Source: an uncultured Pelagibacteraceae bacterium
GTDB taxonomy: Bacteria; Pseudomonadota; Alphaproteobacteria; Pelagibacterales; Pelagibacteraceae
Length of the DNA: 64,000 nt
Direction: 5' to 3'
Assembly: GCA_902613755.1 (NCBI GenBank)
Contig: CACMIH010000003.1
Coordinates: forward strand, 124,001 to 188,000
The position numbers and the translations under genes were made by a program. This document shows positions 9,293 to 16,878 of the stretch, piece after piece (the stretch's first letter is position 1; every line of letters starts with the position of its first letter). The notes beneath the pieces were generated by a model, which saw only the letters and a list, made by a program, of their open reading frames with translations, was not told the DNA's origin and did no database searches.

Positions 9293-10504
9293 TTAAACCT
9301 TTTCAAAGATTAAAGCTGCATTAGTTCCACCAAAACCAAAGCTATTAGACATTACTGTATTTAAAGTTGCTCCAGTTTCTGTTTTTGCAACTATTGGAAA
9401 CTTTTTAGCATCATCATCCATTTCATTAATATTTGCTGAGCCAGCAATGAAATTGTTTTTCATCATTATTAAACAATAGATAGCTTCATGTACAGATGCA
9501 GCTCCTAGGGGATGACCTGACAAAGATTTTGTTGAACTTATTTTTGGAATATTATCTCCAAAAGTTTTTTTAATAGCATTCAGTTCTGTAATATCTCCGA
9601 CAGGTGTAGATGTTCCGTGAGTATTGATATAATCAATTTTATTTTTAGTTGTAGACATAGCCATTTTCATACATCTTACAGCTCCTTCACCCGATGGTGC
9701 TACCATATCGTATCCATCTGAAGTTGCTCCATAACCAGTTAATTCAGCGTATATTTTAGCTCCTCTAGCCTTGGCATGTTCGTATTCTTCAAGAACAAGT
9801 ACACCACCACCACCAGCAATTACAAAACCATCCCTAGTTTTGTCGTATGCTCTTGATGCTGTCTCAGGAGTATCGTTATACTTTGATGATAAAGCAGTCA
9901 TTGCATCAAACATTGCGGTCATGGCCCAGTGAATTTCTTCACTACCACCAGCAAAAACAATATCCTGTTTTCCCATTTGAATTAATTCCATAGAATTTCC
10001 AATGCAGTGACCACTAGTTGCACAAGCAGAACTCATTGTATAGTTAGTTCCTTTGATTTTAAAAGGTACTGCAAGAGTTGCAGATGCAGTACTTGCCATA
10101 GTTCTTGGAACAATAAAAGGTCCCATTAGCTTTGGTGTTTTAGCTCTTGTCTTATCTGCTGCCAAAATTACATTTTCAATTGAAGGCCCTCCTGAACCCA
10201 TAACTATTCCGGTTTTAAAATTACTAACTTCAGTTTCTTCTAGTCCAGAGTCTTCAATAGCTTCTTTCATTGCAATATAATTATAAGCAGAACCTGAACC
10301 CATAAATCTAATTGTTTTTCTGTCGATATGATCTTCCAATTTTATATTCGGTTTACCATGAACATGGCTTTTTAAATTATGTTCTTTATATTCTTCCGAA
10401 AAAGAAATTCCTGATTTTGAATTTATTAGAGACTGATGAACCTCTTCTTGATTGTTTCCCAAACAAGAAACTACACCTATACCTGTAACAACAACTCTTC
10501 TCAT
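9293..10504 (-). CDS. fabB: 3-oxoacyl-[acyl-carrier-protein] synthase I, FabB
   Basis: Condensing enzyme of unsaturated fatty-acid synthesis, pairing with FabA. The 403-residue thiolase-fold protein has the nucleophile in [12 protein letters not shown], and the two active-site histidines in [11 protein letters not shown] and [13 protein letters not shown]. The start overlaps the fabA stop by one base, so the pair is translationally coupled. The fabA-fabB-fabI order next to irr is common in alphaproteobacteria. Confidence 0.95.
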   Translation of the reverse strand: MRRVVVTGIGVVSCLGNNQEEVHQSLINSKSGISFSEEYKEHNLKSHVHGKPNIKLEDHIDRKTIRFMGSGSAYNYIAMKEAIEDSGLEETEVSNFKTGIVMGSGGPSIENVILAADKTRAKTPKLMGPFIVPRTMASTASATLAVPFKIKGTNYTMSSACATSGHCIGNSMELIQMGKQDIVFAGGSEEIHWAMTAMFDAMTALSSKYNDTPETASRAYDKTRDGFVIAGGGGVLVLEEYEHAKARGAKIYAELTGYGATSDGYDMVAPSGEGAVRCMKMAMSTTKNKIDYINTHGTSTPVGDITELNAIKKTFGDNIPKISSTKSLSGHPLGAASVHEAIYCLIMMKNNFIAGSANINEMDDDAKKFPIVAKTETGATLNTVMSNSFGFGGTNAALIFEKV

Positions 10505-11004
10505 TATTTAAATAATCCTACTTTTAAACTTTCTGCAGAATATATCTTTTTATTATCTGCAAGAACAATTCCATTTGCAAGTCCAACAGTCGTTCCTCCA
10601 GGTGACATAATTTTTTTCATATCTATCTCATATCTAACATTTTTAACACTTTGCAAAACTTCACCTGTAAATTTTACTGTACCAACTCCTAAAGCTCTTC
10701 CTTTTCCAGGATTTCCAAGCCAGCCTAGAAAAAATCCTACTAGTTGCCACATAGCATCTAGGCCTAAGCATCCTGGCATAACTGGATCTTTTTTAAAATG
10801 ACAATCAAAAAACCAAAGATTCTCTTTGATATCCAGTTCAGCTTTTAAAGAGCCTTTATTAAACGCTCCATTATTCTCATTGATTTCTGTTATTCTGTCA
10901 AACATAAGCATTGGTGGAAGAGGTAATTTAGCATTACCAGGACCAAAAAGTTCACCATTTCCACAAGTTATAAGATCATTATAGGAGTATGAGTTTTTTT
11001 TCAT
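10504..11004 (-). CDS. fabA: 3-hydroxyacyl-[acyl-carrier-protein] dehydratase/isomerase, FabA
   Basis: Dehydrates 3-hydroxydecanoyl-ACP and isomerises trans-2- to cis-3-decenoyl-ACP, the branch point to unsaturated fatty acids. It is a single hot-dog domain of 166 residues with the family signature [20 protein letters not shown], including the active-site His and Asp. A GGGAG ribosome binding site precedes the ATG. It is the first gene of the operon and is divergent from irr across a 93 bp spacer that holds an Irr-box-like palindrome. Confidence 0.96.
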   Translation of the reverse strand: MKKNSYSYNDLITCGNGELFGPGNAKLPLPPMLMFDRITEINENNGAFNKGSLKAELDIKENLWFFDCHFKKDPVMPGCLGLDAMWQLVGFFLGWLGNPGKGRALGVGTVKFTGEVLQSVKNVRYEIDMKKIMSPGGTTVGLANGIVLADNKKIYSAESLKVGLFK

Positions 11005-11075
11005 AATTTTGAGCTCCCTTAATACTTGATTTAATCCTAATATAATATAATAAAACAGTATATTTTTATTGATAC

Positions 11076-11092
11076 TTTAGAATAATTATAAA
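11076..11092. promoter_or_regulatory. Irr-box-like (ICE) operator at irr
   Basis: The 17-mer TTTAGAA-TAA-TTATAAA has one mismatch to the alphaproteobacterial iron control element TTTAGAA-N3-TTCTAAA. It lies 5 bases before the irr ATG and within the irr/fabA divergent spacer. Its reverse complement matches the site at 11556-11572 at 16 of 17 positions, which supports a shared regulator and autoregulation of irr. Confidence 0.65.
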
Positions 11093-11097
11093 AAACA

Positions 11098-11526
11098 ATG
11101 CCAAAAAACTGCAATTTTATTGAAAAATTAAGAGAAGTTGGGCTTAGACCCACTAAGCAAAGAATAAAAATCTGTGAAGTTTTGTATAATAGAGAAAAAA
11201 CTTTCCATTTCACAGTTAATGATTTGGTTAAAATGATATCTGAGCAAATGAGTCAAAAGATATCTCTCGCTACAGTTTATAACACAGTTCATGCATTTGA
11301 GAAAAAAGGATATTTAAAAGAAATTTCAATCGATAGTCAAAAAACTTATTTTGATACAAACACATCAGCACATCATCATTTTTTTGATGAAGATACGCAT
11401 GAGCTAATTGATTGTGATGGGAGTGATATAGACAAAATAAATATTAGAAAAACTATCACAGGAAAAAAAATAAATTCAATTGAAGTTTTGGTTAGAATTG
11501 CGAGTGATAATCAAAATCAAAAATAA
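11098..11526 (+). CDS. irr: Fur-family iron-responsive regulator, Irr type
   Basis: Irr proteins regulate iron and heme genes in alphaproteobacteria, sensing heme rather than Fe2+ directly. The 142-residue protein has a winged-helix N-terminal domain (RPTKQRIKICEVL, KISLATVYNTVHAFEKKGYL) and the dimerisation/metal segment KTYFDTNTSAHHHFFDEDTH, which resembles the Irr signature rather than classical Fur. The adjoining fabA-fabB-fabI operon is the typical irr neighbour. An Irr-box-like palindrome lies immediately upstream, and another precedes the downstream rubrerythrin gene. Assignment to Irr instead of PerR or Fur rests on these motifs and context. Confidence 0.85.
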   Translation: MPKNCNFIEKLREVGLRPTKQRIKICEVLYNREKTFHFTVNDLVKMISEQMSQKISLATVYNTVHAFEKKGYLKEISIDSQKTYFDTNTSAHHHFFDEDTHELIDCDGSDIDKINIRKTITGKKINSIEVLVRIASDNQNQK

Positions 11527-11555
11527 TTGAATTAAATCATATACTTAAAAGCTAC

Positions 11556-11572
11556 ATTATAATTATTCTAAA
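11556..11572. promoter_or_regulatory. Irr-box-like (ICE) operator before rubrerythrin
   Basis: ATTATAA-TTA-TTCTAAA has a perfect right half-site and 5 of 7 matches in the left half of the iron control element. It ends 3 bases before the TTGACA -35 of the rubrerythrin promoter. Sixteen consecutive bases equal the reverse complement of the site at irr. Confidence 0.65.
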
Positions 11573-11575
11573 CTA

Positions 11576-11603
11576 TTGACATACTCTCAAGATACATTAT
11601 ATG
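11576..11603 (+). promoter_or_regulatory. Promoter of rubrerythrin gene
   Basis: A consensus TTGACA -35 (11576-11581), a 16-base spacer and TATATG -10 (11598-11603) precede the gene. An AAGGAG ribosome binding site lies just before the ATG at 11632. The candidate Irr operator abuts the -35, the position of a repressor or upstream activator. Confidence 0.65.
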
Positions 11604-11631
11604 AGTTGATTATCATTAAAAAGGAGAAAAA

Positions 11632-12048
11632 ATGTCTTTAAAAGGAAGTAAAACAGAGGAAAATTTAAAAGAAGCGTTTGCTGGTGAAAGTCAAGCAAAC
11701 AGAAGATATCTTTATTTTGCACAAAAAGCTGACATAGAAGGTTACAATGATGTAGCTGCAGTTTTTAGATCGACAGCCGAAGGCGAAACTGGTCACGCAC
11801 ATGGTCATTTGGAGTATCTAGAAGAAGTTGGTGATCCAGGAACTGGTATGCCAATTGGTGAAACAAAAGCTAACCTGGCTTCCGCAGTACAAGGTGAAAC
11901 GCATGAATATACTGATATGTACCCAGGTATGGCTAAAACGGCAAGAGAAGAAGGTTTTGAAGAAATTGCTGACTGGTTTGAAACTTTGGCAAAAGCTGAA
12001 AAATCACACGCTGGTAAATTTCAAAAAACTTTAGAGTCTATTAGCTAA
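11632..12048 (+). CDS. Rubrerythrin (di-iron domain only)
   Basis: Rubrerythrins are non-heme di-iron proteins that reduce hydrogen peroxide. The 138 residues form one ferritin-like four-helix domain with the expected carboxylate/histidine ligands: [38 protein letters not shown] and [12 protein letters not shown]. The C-terminal rubredoxin domain of classical rubrerythrin is missing, so the electron donor must be separate; the downstream Fe-S protein is a candidate (inference). The gene has a strong promoter, an Irr-box-like operator and a good ribosome binding site, suggesting high iron-dependent expression. Confidence 0.92.
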   Translation: MSLKGSKTEENLKEAFAGESQANRRYLYFAQKADIEGYNDVAAVFRSTAEGETGHAHGHLEYLEEVGDPGTGMPIGETKANLASAVQGETHEYTDMYPGMAKTAREEGFEEIADWFETLAKAEKSHAGKFQKTLESIS

Positions 12049-12057
12049 TCAAATTTC

Positions 12058-12081
12058 TTAGTGGGCTTAAACGCCCACTAA
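12058..12081 (+). other. Stable hairpin between rubrerythrin and Fe-S protein genes
   Basis: TTAGTGGGC (12058-12066) pairs perfectly with GCCCACTAA (12073-12081) around a TTAAAC loop. There is no T run on either side, so it does not look like a standard intrinsic terminator. It may protect the 3' end of the rubrerythrin message or reduce expression of the two downstream genes. Confidence 0.6.
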
Positions 12082-12111
12082 AAACAATTCAAATTTCAAA
12101 AAATTAATTAC

Positions 12112-13443
12112 ATGAGTAAAGAAGGAAGTTTAAGTGCACCTATAAGACATCCAATAGATTTTGATCATTCTGATTTTTTAAATCCTGAAAAATTAGATGC
12201 TGAAATGAGAAGAGTCTTTGATATCTGTCATGGATGTAGAAGGTGTTTTAATCTTTGTGACTCTTTCCCAAAATTATTTGACATGATTGATGAGTCTAAA
12301 AATGAGGATGTAGATAGTTTATCTAGTGATCAATTTGCACCTGTTGTTGATGCTTGTACTTTGTGTGATATGTGCTTTATGACTAAGTGTCCATATGTTC
12401 CTCCACATGATTTCGATCTAGACTTTCCACACTTAATGTTAAGGTATAGAACAGCTCAAAAAAAATTAGGCAAATTGTCAAGCGTACCAACACAATTAGC
12501 TCAAATAGATCGAAATGCTAAAATTGGTGTCATGTTCTCTAAAATAGTTAACTGGGCATCAAATATTAAAAATAAAATAATTAGAAAAATCTTAGAACTG
12601 ATTACTGGAATAGATAAAAGAGTTCAGCTGCCAAAATATAACTCAGAAACTTTTTCAAACTTCTTTAAAAAAAATAAAGATAAAATAAATTATGAGACAC
12701 CTATAAGAGACAGAAAAGTTGTTATCTATTCAACTTGTTTTGTAAATTTCAATAAAAAGAATACCGGTGTTGCTGCTTTAAAAGTTTTGAAAAAAAATGG
12801 TGTAGAGGTTCAGGAGGCCTATCCTGGTTGTTGTGGAATGCCATTTTTAGAGCAAGCAGATCTGCCAAAAGTTGTTGAACAAGCGAAAAAAGTTTCTAAG
12901 GATTTAATCGAATGGATTGATAAAGGATATAAAGTAGTAACCTTAACAGCTAGTTGTGGATTGATGTTAAAATTCGAATGGCCTTTGTTATTACCAAACG
13001 ATGAAAAAATAAAAAAATTATCTTCAAATGTCATGGATATTGATGAGTATGTTGTGGATATTGCAAACAATGGGGGATTAGCAGAAGGATTAAATGAGAT
13101 TGATGGAGGAGTAACAGTGCATCATGCTTGTCATGCTAGAGCACAGAATATGGGCATCAAAGCAAGAGATATGTTAAAATTGATTCCAAACATTAAAATT
13201 GATGTAGTTGAAAGATGCGCGGGTCATGGAGGAACTTTTGGAGTAATGAAAGAAACTCATGATTTAGCAAATAAAGTTGGAAGACCTACAGCTAGACAAA
13301 TAAAAACTAAAAATAATAAGTATATGGCTTCTGATTGTCCTTTAGCTGGTAAACATTTAAAACAGTTAGAAGTTGATACAAATATATCTAATGATGAGGC
13401 ACTACACCCTATCGAATTGATGGCAAAAAGTTATAACTTATGA
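12112..13443 (+). CDS. GlpC/HdrD-like Fe-S oxidoreductase
   Basis: The 443-residue protein has an N-terminal pair of cluster motifs (CHGCRRCFNLC and CTLCDMCFMTKCPY, residues about 39-90) that would bind two [4Fe-4S] clusters. The C-terminal half holds two cysteine-rich CCG-like domains (YPGCCGMPF about 240, CAGHGGTFG about 365) of the type in GlpC, LutA and heterodisulfide reductase. No membrane segment is evident. It lies between rubrerythrin and a DUF3501 gene whose ATG overlaps its TGA, a trio found together in other proteobacteria. Substrate unknown; electron delivery to rubrerythrin is a reasonable inference only. Confidence 0.85.
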   Translation: MSKEGSLSAPIRHPIDFDHSDFLNPEKLDAEMRRVFDICHGCRRCFNLCDSFPKLFDMIDESKNEDVDSLSSDQFAPVVDACTLCDMCFMTKCPYVPPHDFDLDFPHLMLRYRTAQKKLGKLSSVPTQLAQIDRNAKIGVMFSKIVNWASNIKNKIIRKILELITGIDKRVQLPKYNSETFSNFFKKNKDKINYETPIRDRKVVIYSTCFVNFNKKNTGVAALKVLKKNGVEVQEAYPGCCGMPFLEQADLPKVVEQAKKVSKDLIEWIDKGYKVVTLTASCGLMLKFEWPLLLPNDEKIKKLSSNVMDIDEYVVDIANNGGLAEGLNEIDGGVTVHHACHARAQNMGIKARDMLKLIPNIKIDVVERCAGHGGTFGVMKETHDLANKVGRPTARQIKTKNNKYMASDCPLAGKHLKQLEVDTNISNDEALHPIELMAKSYNL

Positions 13444-14039
13444 TCATGCCTAGAGAAAAAAGAGAAATTCAAAAAAAAGACATCATGCCTTTAGATGTTT
13501 ATACAGAAAAGAGACCTGAATTAAGAAAAAGTATTGTTGATTATAAAAAAAATAGAAGAGTTGCTTTAGGGCCTTATGCTACTTTTTATTTTGAAAGTTA
13601 TGAAACAATGTTAGCTCAAGTACAAGAAATGCTATACATTGAAAAAGGTGGTGATGAGCAACTTCAGGATGAGTTATCTGCGTATAATCCTTTAATACCT
13701 AATGGCAAAGAACTAACAGCAACTTTAATGTTTGAAATAGATAATCCTATCTCAAGGGCTGCGTTTCTTGGAAAAGTTGGTGGAATTGAAGAAACAGTAT
13801 TTATGAAAATAGATGGAGAGAAAATTAAAGCAGTTCCCGAAGAAGATGTTGATAGAACTTCTTCTGAAGGAAAAGCTTCATCAGTACAGTTTATCCATTT
13901 TAATTTTACTGATGATCAAATAGAAAAATTTCAATCTAATAGCTCAGAAATTGAGCTTGGAATTGATCATAAAGAGTATTCTCATAGCACAAAATTATCT
14001 AAAGAAAATATAGCCTCTTTATCTACCGATTTTAGTTAA
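13440..14039 (+). CDS. DUF3501 family protein
   Basis: The 199-residue protein matches the DUF3501 family by its opening (KKDIMPLDVYTEKRPELR), the segment RRVALGPYATFYFESYETM and KASSVQFIHFNF near the C-terminus. No catalytic motif, signal peptide or membrane segment is seen. Its ATG overlaps the TGA of the Fe-S gene (ATGA), so the two products are probably made together. The family's function is unknown; co-occurrence with rubrerythrin and the Fe-S protein suggests a role in peroxide or iron stress. Its TAA shares four bases with the convergent SH3 gene. Confidence 0.85.
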   Translation: MIMPREKREIQKKDIMPLDVYTEKRPELRKSIVDYKKNRRVALGPYATFYFESYETMLAQVQEMLYIEKGGDEQLQDELSAYNPLIPNGKELTATLMFEIDNPISRAAFLGKVGGIEETVFMKIDGEKIKAVPEEDVDRTSSEGKASSVQFIHFNFTDDQIEKFQSNSSEIELGIDHKEYSHSTKLSKENIASLSTDFS

Positions 14040-14485
14040 TTTAGTCCCCAAATATTATCTGTTTTAATCCAACCTTCAAATTTTTCTGATGTAATTTTAC
14101 ACCAATTTTGTTCACATTTTTCTACAATTAATAATCTTCCCTCTTTTATTTGAGCAATTGGTTTAGCAAAAGATGTAGGTTTTTTAAATAAAACTTTATC
14201 TTTCGTAGCTATTACAGAATTACTTTTTTTTAATTGAGAGATATGAATCCACCCACTGTTATTTTTTAAATCTATAATTCGCCTGAAATTCTCTTTTTTA
14301 TCGATTTGTTTTAATGGAAGATTTATTTTTTTATAAACGTATTTAATATCAGATTCAAAACTTGGTCCGTAACGAACATTTACTTTATTTTTTTTAAGAG
14401 AGACAAAAACTTCATTAGCAAACGAAATGTGAGTAAAAAATAACAAAAAAAATACTATATAAATTTTTTTTATTATTAGTTGCAT
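14036..14485 (-). CDS. Secreted bacterial SH3-domain protein
   Basis: About 149 residues with an N-terminal signal peptide (hydrophobic IVFFLLFFTHISFA, probable cleavage after SFA) and two SH3-like repeats: VNVRYGPSFESDIKYVY with GWIHISQL, then a second ending KFEGWIKTDNIWGL. Such periplasmic SH3 (DUF1058-like) proteins bind cell-wall or protein ligands; the partner is unknown. The ATG at 14485 is preferred, because it puts a normal MQLIIKK start before the hydrophobic core; a GTG two codons upstream (14491) is the alternative. Either way it overlaps the end of the moeB-like gene. Confidence 0.8.
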   Translation of the reverse strand: MQLIIKKIYIVFFLLFFTHISFANEVFVSLKKNKVNVRYGPSFESDIKYVYKKINLPLKQIDKKENFRRIIDLKNNSGWIHISQLKKSNSVIATKDKVLFKKPTSFAKPIAQIKEGRLLIVEKCEQNWCKITSEKFEGWIKTDNIWGLN

Positions 14486-15231
14486 AAGCACTTTTTTCTT
14501 TTATTAATTTTTGCTTTTCTGAAATTTAAATTTAATAGATCTAGAATTAGAATGTATCCATTTAAATTTTGTCCAATATTTAATATTTTTTTTAAAATTT
14601 CATTGGCTTGTAACGTACCTATTATTCCTGCAACGGTTCCTAAAATTCCCTCATATTCACAATTTAAAATTTCATCTGATATTGTTTCTTCTTGATAAAA
14701 ACATCTCAAGCAAGGATCTTTCTTGTTGGTAAAATTAAAAGTAAAAATGTGTCCATCAAACTTACTTATAGCACCAGTGACTAGAAATTTTTTATATTTT
14801 AGACTTAAATCATTTATTAAAAATTTACTTTCAAAGTTATCAGTCCCATCAACAATATAGTCATAATTTTTAATAATTTTTTCAAATGTAGTTTTATTTA
14901 ATTTTAAATTAAAAATATTTATTTTTGTCTTTGAATTAATTTTATTTAATTTTTTTTTTGCAATCTTTACTTTTGATTGATTTATATCTTTTTCATTATA
15001 TAGGCTTTGTCTGTGGATATTAGAGAGATTTACAGTATCATGATCTGCAATCCCAAGTGTACCAATACCCGATCTAGTTAAAAATTCTGCTACTGGGCAA
15101 CCTAGACCACCCATACCAACTATCAACACTTTTGAAGATAAAATTTTTTTTTGACCTGCTGTCCCAATATTTTTAAGAATTATTTGCCTTGAGAATTTCT
15201 CTATTTCTTTTTTGTTTAAATTTTTGCTCAT
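14476..15231 (-). CDS. moeB: ThiF/MoeB/HesA-family adenylyltransferase
   Basis: E1-like enzyme that adenylates the C-terminus of a sulfur-carrier protein (MoaD or ThiS). The 251-residue protein has the nucleotide motif VLIVGMGGLGCPVAEFL, the arginine motif NLSNIHRQSLY, DGTDNFESKFLIN, zinc-ligand cysteines (CLRCFY and a late C-L-C) and EGILGTVAGIIGTLQANE. Distinguishing MoeB from ThiF by sequence alone is uncertain, and no moaD or thiS is nearby. It overlaps dut at its start (4 bases) and the SH3 gene at its end. Confidence 0.85.
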   Translation of the reverse strand: MSKNLNKKEIEKFSRQIILKNIGTAGQKKILSSKVLIVGMGGLGCPVAEFLTRSGIGTLGIADHDTVNLSNIHRQSLYNEKDINQSKVKIAKKKLNKINSKTKINIFNLKLNKTTFEKIIKNYDYIVDGTDNFESKFLINDLSLKYKKFLVTGAISKFDGHIFTFNFTNKKDPCLRCFYQEETISDEILNCEYEGILGTVAGIIGTLQANEILKKILNIGQNLNGYILILDLLNLNFRKAKINKRKKCLCN

Positions 15232-15665
15232 TTTCCTGTTGAGCCAAACCCACCTTTTCCTCTAATTGTTTCTGGTAGATCATCAGTTTCCTCGAGATCC
15301 ATTTTAATTACAGGAGTTAAAATCATTTGTGCTATTCTATCGTTATTATTTATCAAGAAATCATTTTTCCCGTGATTAAAAAGAATTACTTTTATTTCTC
15401 CCCTGTAATCACTATCAATAGTTCCAGGTGTATTTAAAACACTTATACTATTTTTTGCAGCTAAACCGGATCTCGGTCTTATTTGGATTTCGAAATCACT
15501 TGAAAATGCAACAGCAATCCCTGTTGGAACTAAGCATGATGAGTTTGGTTTAAGATTAATGGGTTTTTTTACTAGTGCCATCAAATCCATACCTGATGCA
15601 CCTTCTGTTTTGTAAGCAGGTAATTCAACCGCAGCGTCTAACTTTTTGATAAGAACTTTTGCCAT
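15228..15665 (-). CDS. dut: Deoxyuridine 5'-triphosphate nucleotidohydrolase (dUTPase)
   Basis: Hydrolyses dUTP to dUMP, keeping uracil out of DNA and feeding dTMP synthesis. The 145 residues contain all five trimeric dUTPase motifs: SGMDLMA, RPRSGLAAK, NTPGTIDSDYRGE, DRIAQMIL and GKGGFGSTGK at the C-terminus. Its start shares a base with the coaBC stop, and the coaBC-dut pairing is common. Confidence 0.97.
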   Translation of the reverse strand: MAKVLIKKLDAAVELPAYKTEGASGMDLMALVKKPINLKPNSSCLVPTGIAVAFSSDFEIQIRPRSGLAAKNSISVLNTPGTIDSDYRGEIKVILFNHGKNDFLINNNDRIAQMILTPVIKMDLEETDDLPETIRGKGGFGSTGK

Positions 15666-16870
15666 TAATTTAATTGATCAATTATTCTATCAACTATTTC
15701 ATCAGAAATTCCAGATTTTTTTTTATATGAAAGTTTTTCTTTATTAATGTCTTTGTTTTTATAATGAATTGTTACCTCATTATAATCAGAATTAAATCCT
15801 ATATCTTTATTTGCTACATCATTAGAAATTATCCAGTCACAATTTTTCTTGTTTAATTTTTCCTCTGCATTTTTATCGATCTGATTAGTTTCTGCTGCAA
15901 ACCCTATTACAAGTTCAGGTCTCATGGAATTATGGTTAGATACATAATGAAGTATGTCTACATTCTTTTCTAAATTTAAGTTTAAGTTCTCTTGTTTTTT
16001 AATTTTATTTTCATACTTTTTATTAATTTTAAAATCAGCTACTGCAGCAGAAAAAATTGCTACATCAACAGGTAAATTTTCTTGAGTGGCAACTAACATT
16101 TCATCTGCTGTTTCAACTTTTATAAGATTAATATCTTTAGTTATTTCAAGATTAGTTGGACCTGATATTAATGTTGTATCAAAACCTTTTTTGGATAATG
16201 ATTTTGCTAATTCATATCCTTGTTTGCCACTTGATTTATTTGTAATAAAACGAACTGGATCTATGTACTCATTAGTTGGACCTGCTGTAACTAATGCTTT
16301 AAATTTTTTGTTATTTTTTTGAGTTAAGAAATATTTATCAACTTCTTCAGCAATTACTGATGGGTCTGACATTTTACCCTCTCCATATTCACCACATGCC
16401 ATATCACCAACTTCTGGACCTATTAGTTTATATCCAAACCCTTTTAATTTTTTTATATTTGTTTTAGTAGTTGGATGCTCCCACATTCTCACATTCATTG
16501 CTGGTGCTAAAATAATGTCTTTATCAGAAGCTAAAACAACAGTGGATGCTAAATCATCAGTTGTTCCTTGAGCCAATTTTGAAATTGTATTTGCCGTTGC
16601 AGGTGCAATTACAATTATATCTGCCCATCTTGAAAGTGAAATATGATCCATTTCAGCCTCATTTTCTAAACTAAATAAATCACTATAAACTTTACCTTGA
16701 GAAAGTGATGTTATTGAAAGTGGAGTTACAAACTCTTTTGCACTTGTTGTAAGAATTGTCTTTATATCTGCACCATTCTTTTTAAAAAGCCTAATTGTTT
16801 CAAGACTTTTATAAGCAGATATTCCTCCACAGATAATAAATAGTATTTTTTTATTTAACAAATTTTTCAT
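15665..16870 (-). CDS. coaBC: Bifunctional phosphopantothenoylcysteine decarboxylase/phosphopantothenate-cysteine ligase
   Basis: Two consecutive steps of coenzyme A synthesis. The N-terminal flavoprotein CoaC half (residues about 1-185) has ICGGISAYKS, the PAMNVRMW motif and the active-site cysteine in DMACGEYGEGKM. The CoaB ligase half begins at ALVTAGPTNEYIDPVRFI (about 195) and includes SAAVADFKI and the K-I-K-K-Q segment. The 401-residue length is normal for the fusion. It lies 8 bases downstream of ubiB in the ubiE-ubiB-coaBC-dut run. Confidence 0.96.
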   Translation of the reverse strand: MKNLLNKKILFIICGGISAYKSLETIRLFKKNGADIKTILTTSAKEFVTPLSITSLSQGKVYSDLFSLENEAEMDHISLSRWADIIVIAPATANTISKLAQGTTDDLASTVVLASDKDIILAPAMNVRMWEHPTTKTNIKKLKGFGYKLIGPEVGDMACGEYGEGKMSDPSVIAEEVDKYFLTQKNNKKFKALVTAGPTNEYIDPVRFITNKSSGKQGYELAKSLSKKGFDTTLISGPTNLEITKDINLIKVETADEMLVATQENLPVDVAIFSAAVADFKINKKYENKIKKQENLNLNLEKNVDILHYVSNHNSMRPELVIGFAAETNQIDKNAEEKLNKKNCDWIISNDVANKDIGFNSDYNEVTIHYKNKDINKEKLSYKKKSGISDEIVDRIIDQLN

Positions 16871-16878
16871 CTGCAGAA

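Noticed and set aside
10436..10801. 121-codon frame antisense to fabA and the 5' end of fabB
   Set aside because: Shadow of conserved genes, with low-complexity translation and no ribosome binding site.
12058..12081. Rubrerythrin hairpin as an intrinsic terminator
   Set aside because: No T run follows the stem on either strand; kept as a processing or stabilising hairpin.
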